Origin: Trichodesmium sp. MAG_R04
GTDB taxonomy: Bacteria; Cyanobacteriota; Cyanobacteriia; Cyanobacteriales; Microcoleaceae
Assembly (NCBI GenBank): GCA_023356515.1
Contig: JAKQYG010000109.1
Span: forward strand, 1 to 10,281
Length of the DNA stretch: 10,281 nucleotides
Reading direction: 5' to 3'
Shown in pieces: positions 6,707 through 10,281 of the stretch (its first letter is position 1; each line of letters opens with the position of its first letter). The notes beneath the pieces were generated by a model that ran no database searches, was not told the origin of the DNA, and worked only from the letters and a program-made list of their open reading frames with translations. A program made the translations under genes and the position numbers.

Positions 6707-7681
6707 TCATTTTTCCAAGAAAACTCCCATAGAACGGAATTTTTGATAACGCAGTTTTAGGCGTTGTTGACTGCTTAACTGGCTTAAATAATCTAGACTT
6801 TTAACTATGGCCATTTTTAGGTTTTTGGCTGCCTCCAATGGGTTAGCATGAGCGCCACCATCGGGTTCTATAACTATATCATCAATAATCCCTATCTTTT
6901 TTAAATCCCAAGCAGTTATCTTCAAAGCCTCTGCTGCTTGGGGAGCTTTGCTAGCATCTTTCCAGAGAATGGCCGCACAAGCTTCAGGGCTAGCAACTGT
7001 ATATATAGAATGTTCTAGCATCAGTAACTGATCACCTACTCCCACACCTAACGCTCCACCCGAACCACCTTCCCCAATTACTGTACAAATTATTGGCACC
7101 TCCAGACGAAACATTTCTCGTAGATTATAGGCGATCGCTTCTCCTTGTCCTAATTTTTCAGCTTCTACTCCTGGCCATGCCCCTGGAGTATCGATAAATG
7201 TCAAAATTGGCATTCCAAACCGATTGCCATGCTCCATAAATCTAATTGATTTTCGATATCCTCCTGCTGAAGCCATACCAAAATTACGAGCGACATTATC
7301 TTTTGTATCTCGTCCTTTTTGATGACCAATAATTACTACAGACATACCATTTATTCTGGCCAAACCTCCTACTATTGCTGGGTCATCACTACCAACACGG
7401 TCACCATGTAATTCTATCCACTCATCACTAATTGCTTGGATATAATCAAGAGTATTTGGTCGTCTAGGATGACGGGCTAACTGTAGTTTTTGTACAGGGG
7501 AAAGACTACTAAAAATTTCTTGACGTAGTTGAGTTGCTTTTGCTTCTAATTGATTAATTTGCTCATAAATATCTATACTATTGCAATCTTTAGCCAGTTC
7601 ACGAATCTGATTTATACGGTTTTCCAATTCTGCCAGAGGCTTTTCAAAATCTAGTAAAATTTTACGTTCTGACTTGGGCAC
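6707..7681 (-). CDS. accA: Acetyl-CoA carboxylase carboxyltransferase subunit alpha
   Basis: With AccD it transfers the carboxyl group from carboxybiotin on AccB to acetyl-CoA, giving malonyl-CoA for fatty acid synthesis. The product is 324 residues, full length. DFEKPLAELE (11-20) and ARHPRRPNTLDYI (69-81) mark the N-terminal part. The crotonase-like carboxyltransferase core follows, with GHQKGRDTKDNVARNFGMA (119-137), TFIDTPGAWPG (161-171) and the glycine-rich GEGGSGGALG (204-213), expected to form the oxyanion hole. The tail YQKFRSMGVFLEK ends as in other cyanobacterial AccA. The start is GTG at 7681: the reading frame meets TAG six codons upstream and no in-frame ATG precedes MPKSE. The ribosome binding site is weak. 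Cyanobacterial acc genes are usually scattered, which fits its isolation here. A HIP1 octamer lies at 7131-7138. Confidence 0.96.
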   Translation of the reverse strand: MPKSERKILLDFEKPLAELENRINQIRELAKDCNSIDIYEQINQLEAKATQLRQEIFSSLSPVQKLQLARHPRRPNTLDYIQAISDEWIELHGDRVGSDDPAIVGGLARINGMSVVIIGHQKGRDTKDNVARNFGMASAGGYRKSIRFMEHGNRFGMPILTFIDTPGAWPGVEAEKLGQGEAIAYNLREMFRLEVPIICTVIGEGGSGGALGVGVGDQLLMLEHSIYTVASPEACAAILWKDASKAPQAAEALKITAWDLKKIGIIDDIVIEPDGGAHANPLEAAKNLKMAIVKSLDYLSQLSSQQRLKLRYQKFRSMGVFLEK

Positions 7682-7720
7682 ACAAGGTTTCTCATTCTAA
7701 GTTAAACAATGACATTTGTA

Positions 7721-7726
7721 ACTATA
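7721..7726 (-). promoter_or_regulatory. Candidate -10 element of accA
   Basis: On the minus strand this reads TATAGT in the context TATGGTATAGTTAC, which would give a leader of about 35 bases. No good -35 box lies at the usual distance, so the call is weak. Confidence 0.3.
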
Positions 7727-7772
7727 CCATATTTGACCGGTTTTTTATAAAATCAAAAATCTTTTTGAAAGG

Positions 7773-7799
7773 ACTCAGGTGATAACAATCCACCTGAGT
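7773..7799. repeat. Perfect 9-bp inverted repeat upstream of accA
   Basis: ACTCAGGTG (7773-7781) pairs fully with CACCTGAGT (7791-7799) around a 9-base loop. It is the most stable short hairpin in the noncoding part of the window. It lies 92 bases before the accA start. No T-tract follows directly on either strand, so it is either a binding site or part of a structured RNA. Confidence 0.55.
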
Positions 7800-8040
7800 T
7801 AGAGGGTGTTTTTAACAGCTACAGCCTTTACTAAATAACGGATTAGGCCATGGGACAAGCCTACTTTTACAGCATGATTTAGATATTTGATGCAAAAATA
7901 ACTAATAAGGGAATCATTATTTTCCCTATACAAGGAAATAATAACCCTGACAAGATTGGGAAAAAACTGCGACATTTACCGAAAAATTGGGTTTAAAGCC
8001 TCGCCCATAAGCGGGCAACTTTATTAGTTGATTTTTTTTC
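7800..8040 (+). ncRNA. Possible structured small RNA or miniature element of unknown family
   Basis: This stretch has no ORF of note but a dense set of hairpins. TAGGC/GCCTA occurs at 7844-7863. AGGGAA/TTCCCT at 7908-7927 excludes a competing stem at 7916-7942. GCCC/GGGC occurs near 8004-8016. It closes with CAACT/AGTTG at 8016-8030 followed by eight T residues, a plus-strand terminator with no plus-strand gene before it. That combination suggests a short plus-strand transcript. I recognise no known RNA family and see no convincing promoter, so a decayed mobile element is equally possible. Confidence 0.25.
8016..8039 (+). terminator. Rho-independent-like terminator, plus strand
   Basis: Stem CAACT (8016-8020) / AGTTG (8026-8030), a 5-base loop TTATT, then A and eight T residues (8032-8039). 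The stem is short and AT-rich. No annotated plus-strand gene precedes it; hisC ends 1.8 kb upstream. Confidence 0.35.
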
Positions 8041-8066
8041 ACAGGCTATGTTGTAATGCCTTTTAG

Positions 8067-8245
8067 TTCACAAGAAATATATTAGTCGAGTCGCGGGTGG
8101 GCAATCCGAGACACAAGACGGACATTGAGGCCGGCGACCAGACTACTGCCAAAGTAGCAGCAGCCTGTGAAATGCAAACCTGCCGAGGGGCTACGGCTCG
8201 CTATGAAACCCGTTGCCTTTAGGCCGGAGATGATGTAAATAATGA
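8067..8245 (+). mobile_element. Probable remnant of an IS200/IS605-type right end with tnpB tail
   Basis: A block visibly richer in G and C than its surroundings. One plus-strand frame is open for 51 codons after a TAG at 8064 and ends at a TAG at 8220. It reads VESRVGNPRHK, then AGDQTTAKVAAACEM, in the style of the poorly conserved C-terminal tail of TnpB proteins. Directly at its end, CCCGTTGCCTTTAGGCCGG then AGATGATGT (8209-8236) resembles the right-end hairpin and GATGATGT flank I associate with this IS class. In intact elements this same region encodes the 3' part of the omega RNA that guides TnpB. No zinc finger or catalytic motif of TnpB remains. The assignment is from pattern memory and needs a database comparison. 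Confidence 0.42.
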
Positions 8246-8305
8246 CGAGGGGCGGCAGGAAATCCCAATTGACTCTCTTAGTCTGCCTTACTAAGTTTCT
8301 AAGGT

Positions 8306-8455
8306 TTAGGCAACTTGTTCCCAGAATGAGAGTAAGTAGCGTCTGTGTCCCTCTGGAGTTTTTATGTATTCAATTAAACCTTCATCCGCCCATCTCGATA
8401 AGATCTTAGGGTGATAGCCGAATTTTTCTTGTACTTGCTTAGAGGTTAAATACAT
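8306..8455 (-). pseudogene. Truncated IS607-family TnpA: N-terminal MerR-type helix-turn-helix only
   Basis: A 49-residue minus-strand ORF with ATG at 8455 and TAA at 8306-8308. MYLTSKQVQEKFGYHPKIL, then SRWADEGLIEYIKTPEGHRRY, is the DNA-binding head typical of IS607 serine recombinases, where GHRRY precedes the catalytic domain. Intact TnpA is about 190-220 residues. Here the frame leaves the family after residue 40 and stops nine codons later, so the RVSS-type catalytic serine region is gone. The start looks functional: AGGAGGGA lies at 8466-8473, 10 bases upstream. It follows topA by 54 bases on the same strand and could be read through from it. It is most likely debris; a retained small DNA-binding protein cannot be excluded because no internal stop or frameshift is present. 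Confidence 0.7.
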
Positions 8456-8465
8456 CCTGTCCGTT

Positions 8466-8473
8466 TCCCTCCT
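8466..8473 (-). promoter_or_regulatory. Ribosome binding site of the TnpA fragment
   Basis: On the minus strand this reads AGGAGGGA, 10 bases before the ATG at 8455. It is the strongest Shine-Dalgarno match in the window and supports this ATG as the original tnpA start. Confidence 0.5.
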
Positions 8474-8479
8474 ATTTTT

Positions 8480-8502
8480 CCCTATATATTATTACCCTAT
8501 AT
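8480..8502. repeat. Direct repeat CCCTATAT, two copies
   Basis: CCCTATAT occurs at 8480-8487 and 8495-8502, 15 bases apart, between the topA stop and the tnpA fragment. It may be part of the left end of the former IS607 element. Confidence 0.35.
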
Positions 8503-8509
8503 CTCTAAC

Positions 8510-10281
8510 TTAATGGCCTGACTTTGTAGAATTTCTACCACGAGCAGATTTTTTACTACTGGCCTTAGCCTGCAAAAGTTCCAGAGCCTTTTCCAAAGTC
8601 ACTTCCTCAACAGATATATCCTTTGGCAGAGAAACATTAACCTTACCATGCTTCACATAAGGTCCGTATCGACCATCATAAACACATACTGCTTCCCCAT
8701 CTTCAGGATGTTTACCCAAATCTTTGAGTGGAGGTGCAGCTTTAGCACTACCCCTCCTTAATCTTTTAGGTTGAGCTAATAACTCCAAAGCCCTTTCCAA
8801 AGTAATAGTCAAAACATCATCCCCACCTTTCAAAGAACGATAGTCTTTACCCATCTCCTTTCCTTGGTCATGAACAATATATGGACCAAAACGTCCTAAG
8901 CTAGCTTGAATTTGACAACCAGTTTCTGGATGAGTTCCCAAAGTACGAGGTAATGATAATAACCCCACGGCCAGATCCAAGTTTACATCCTCCATATTGA
9001 CACCCTTCGGCAAAGAAGCTCGCTTTGGTTTCTTCTTATTACCCTCAGACTCATTGCCCAACTGTACATAAGGACCATAACGACCAGTCATTATATAGAT
9101 AGGTTTATCTTCTTCTGGATGAATTCCTAACTCCTCAGGACCCTCTGTTTTTTGCTTCAGCAGTTTGTCTATTTGTTCTAGGTCTAAGTCTGATGGGGTT
9201 AAATCTTCAGGAATAGAAGCTTTGACTATGTTCTCGCCATTTTCTGCCTCAATATAAGCGCCAAACTTACCAACACATATACGATAAGTCATCTCCGAAT
9301 TAGCATCCAAATTATCTAATTTAATAGTCCGGGCTAACTTAGGGTCAATTTTATTTTCCTGTTCCTTGATTTGAGTATCAAGTCCACTATCCCCAAAATA
9401 AAATTTTTTGAGGTAAGGCAACCACTCAGCTTCACCAGTAGAAATGTCATCTAAGGTTTGTTCCATGCGGGCAGTAAACTTGACATCTACAAACTCAGGA
9501 AAATGTTTTTCTAATAACGTTGTAACAGCAAAAGCGGTAAATGTTGGAACTAAAGCATTACTCTGAAGTTTGGCATAACCACGGTCAACAATAGTACCAA
9601 TAACAGTAGCATAGGTACTCGGACGACCAATACCTTCACTTTCTAAAGTTTTTACTAGAGACGCTTCAGTAAACCTGGCAGGTGGCTGAGTTTCGTGACC
9701 CACTACTGCTATTTCTGTGCAAGTAGGATGGTCTCCCTGTTGCATCGGAGGCAAAGGTACTTCTTGATTTTCCAAAGCCGCTTCTGGATCATCAGATCCT
9801 TCAACATAAGCCCGGAGGAAACCAGGAAAATCTATGCGTTTCCCATTAGAACGAAAACCTGCATTTTCTACTTGTAAATTAACTGTAATATGAGTTTGAC
9901 GAGAATCAGCCATTTGACAAGCTACTGTCCGTTTCCAAATTAAGTCATAAAGAGCAAATTCTTGATCCTTCAATCCTGTTTCCTGAGGAGTACGGAAAGT
10001 TTTACCTGCAGGGCGAATAGCTTCATGAGCTTCTTGAGCACCCTTACTTTTAGTAGTGTATTGTCTAGGTTCAGGACTTAGATATTCTAGGCCATACATT
10101 TTCTCAACACAACTTCGGGCAGCAGCGATCGCCTCATCAGACAAATGTACTGAGTCTGTCCGCATATAAGTGATGAAACCCTGTTCATATAAACTTTGGG
10201 CTGTCCGCATTGTTTGTCTAGCACCCATTCGTAGTTTGCGGTTAGCTTCCTGTTGTAAGGTAGAAGTAGTAAATGGTGGAG
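8510..10281 (-). CDS. topA: DNA topoisomerase I, N-terminus cut by window edge
   Basis: A type IA topoisomerase that relaxes negative supercoils. The frame is open to the right edge, so 589 residues are visible; the ATG at 10228 is internal, preceded by PPFTTSTLQQEANRKLR of the same protein. The N-terminal Toprim domain lies outside the window. The catalytic tyrosine is in ITYMRTDS (codon 10166-10168), with the arginine two residues on. QEAHEAIRP, TEASLVKTLESEGIGRPSTY and DVKFTARMEQTLDD complete the core. The C-terminal part has no zinc-ribbon cysteines. It carries four repeats marked by GKFGAYIEA, GRYGPYVQL, GRFGPYIVH and GRYGPYVKH (visible residues about 337, 399, 462 and 536). The tail is lysine- and serine-rich. 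A HIP1 octamer lies at 10125-10132. Confidence 0.96.
   Translation of the reverse strand, partial: PPFTTSTLQQEANRKLRMGARQTMRTAQSLYEQGFITYMRTDSVHLSDEAIAAARSCVEKMYGLEYLSPEPRQYTTKSKGAQEAHEAIRPAGKTFRTPQETGLKDQEFALYDLIWKRTVACQMADSRQTHITVNLQVENAGFRSNGKRIDFPGFLRAYVEGSDDPEAALENQEVPLPPMQQGDHPTCTEIAVVGHETQPPARFTEASLVKTLESEGIGRPSTYATVIGTIVDRGYAKLQSNALVPTFTAFAVTTLLEKHFPEFVDVKFTARMEQTLDDISTGEAEWLPYLKKFYFGDSGLDTQIKEQENKIDPKLARTIKLDNLDANSEMTYRICVGKFGAYIEAENGENIVKASIPEDLTPSDLDLEQIDKLLKQKTEGPEELGIHPEEDKPIYIMTGRYGPYVQLGNESEGNKKKPKRASLPKGVNMEDVNLDLAVGLLSLPRTLGTHPETGCQIQASLGRFGPYIVHDQGKEMGKDYRSLKGGDDVLTITLERALELLAQPKRLRRGSAKAAPPLKDLGKHPEDGEAVCVYDGRYGPYVKHGKVNVSLPKDISVEEVTLEKALELLQAKASSKKSARGRNSTKSGH

Noticed and set aside
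8085..8300. Group II intron fragment
   Set aside because: The GC-rich block has no clear domain V hairpin or GUGCG-type 5' end; the right-end-like IS motif explains it better.
9695..9877. 60-codon plus-strand ORF
   Set aside because: It is antisense to conserved topoisomerase I core sequence and shows no family features.
10226..10228. ATG at 10228 as the topA start
   Set aside because: The frame stays open to the window edge and the upstream residues PPFTTSTLQQEANRKLR are conserved topoisomerase I sequence, so the ATG is internal.

Overview
The window looks like a low-GC chromosome segment from a filamentous cyanobacterium. Three things in the sequence point there. Six copies of the HIP1 octamer GCGATCGC occur, every one inside a gene. 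A fraC-fraD-fraE cluster, whose products build cell-cell septal junctions, is present. The AccA, HisC and TopA proteins are of cyanobacterial type; TopA ends in four C-terminal repeats rather than zinc ribbons. The AT-rich composition and the insertion-sequence debris would fit a Trichodesmium/Okeania-like (Oscillatoriales) lineage, but that placement is inference.

Layout. The left edge (1-840, minus strand) holds the first 280 codons of a corrinoid adenosyltransferase with two tandem CobO-type domains. A divergent spacer of about 585 bases leads to fraC, fraD and fraE (1426-3784, plus strand); fraC and fraD overlap by 4 bases and fraE follows after 44 bases. Two more plus-strand genes follow, each with its own spacer: larE, a sulfur transferase for the nickel-pincer cofactor (true start 4048), and hisC for histidine synthesis (5071-6201). 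A 505-base gene-free stretch then separates hisC from minus-strand accA (6707-7681, GTG start), the alpha subunit of the acetyl-CoA carboxylase carboxyltransferase. Between accA and topA lies the most unusual part (7682-8509). It holds a run of hairpins ending in a T-tract, a GC-rich block resembling the right end of an IS200/IS605-type element with a tnpB tail, and a 49-codon minus-strand ORF that is the MerR-like DNA-binding head of an IS607 TnpA without its recombinase domain. Minus-strand topA (8510 to the right edge) lacks its N-terminus because the window ends.

How the genes work together. Only fraCDE forms a clear functional unit, for filament integrity and cell-cell exchange. The others are dispersed housekeeping genes for corrinoid activation, histidine, fatty acids and DNA supercoiling, as is usual in cyanobacteria. 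LarE stands alone, without larA, larB or larC in view. No defence system, CRISPR array, tRNA or rRNA gene was found. I see no clearly novel multi-gene system. The best leads are the accA-topA interval, the orphan LarE with three cysteines, and the two-domain CobO.
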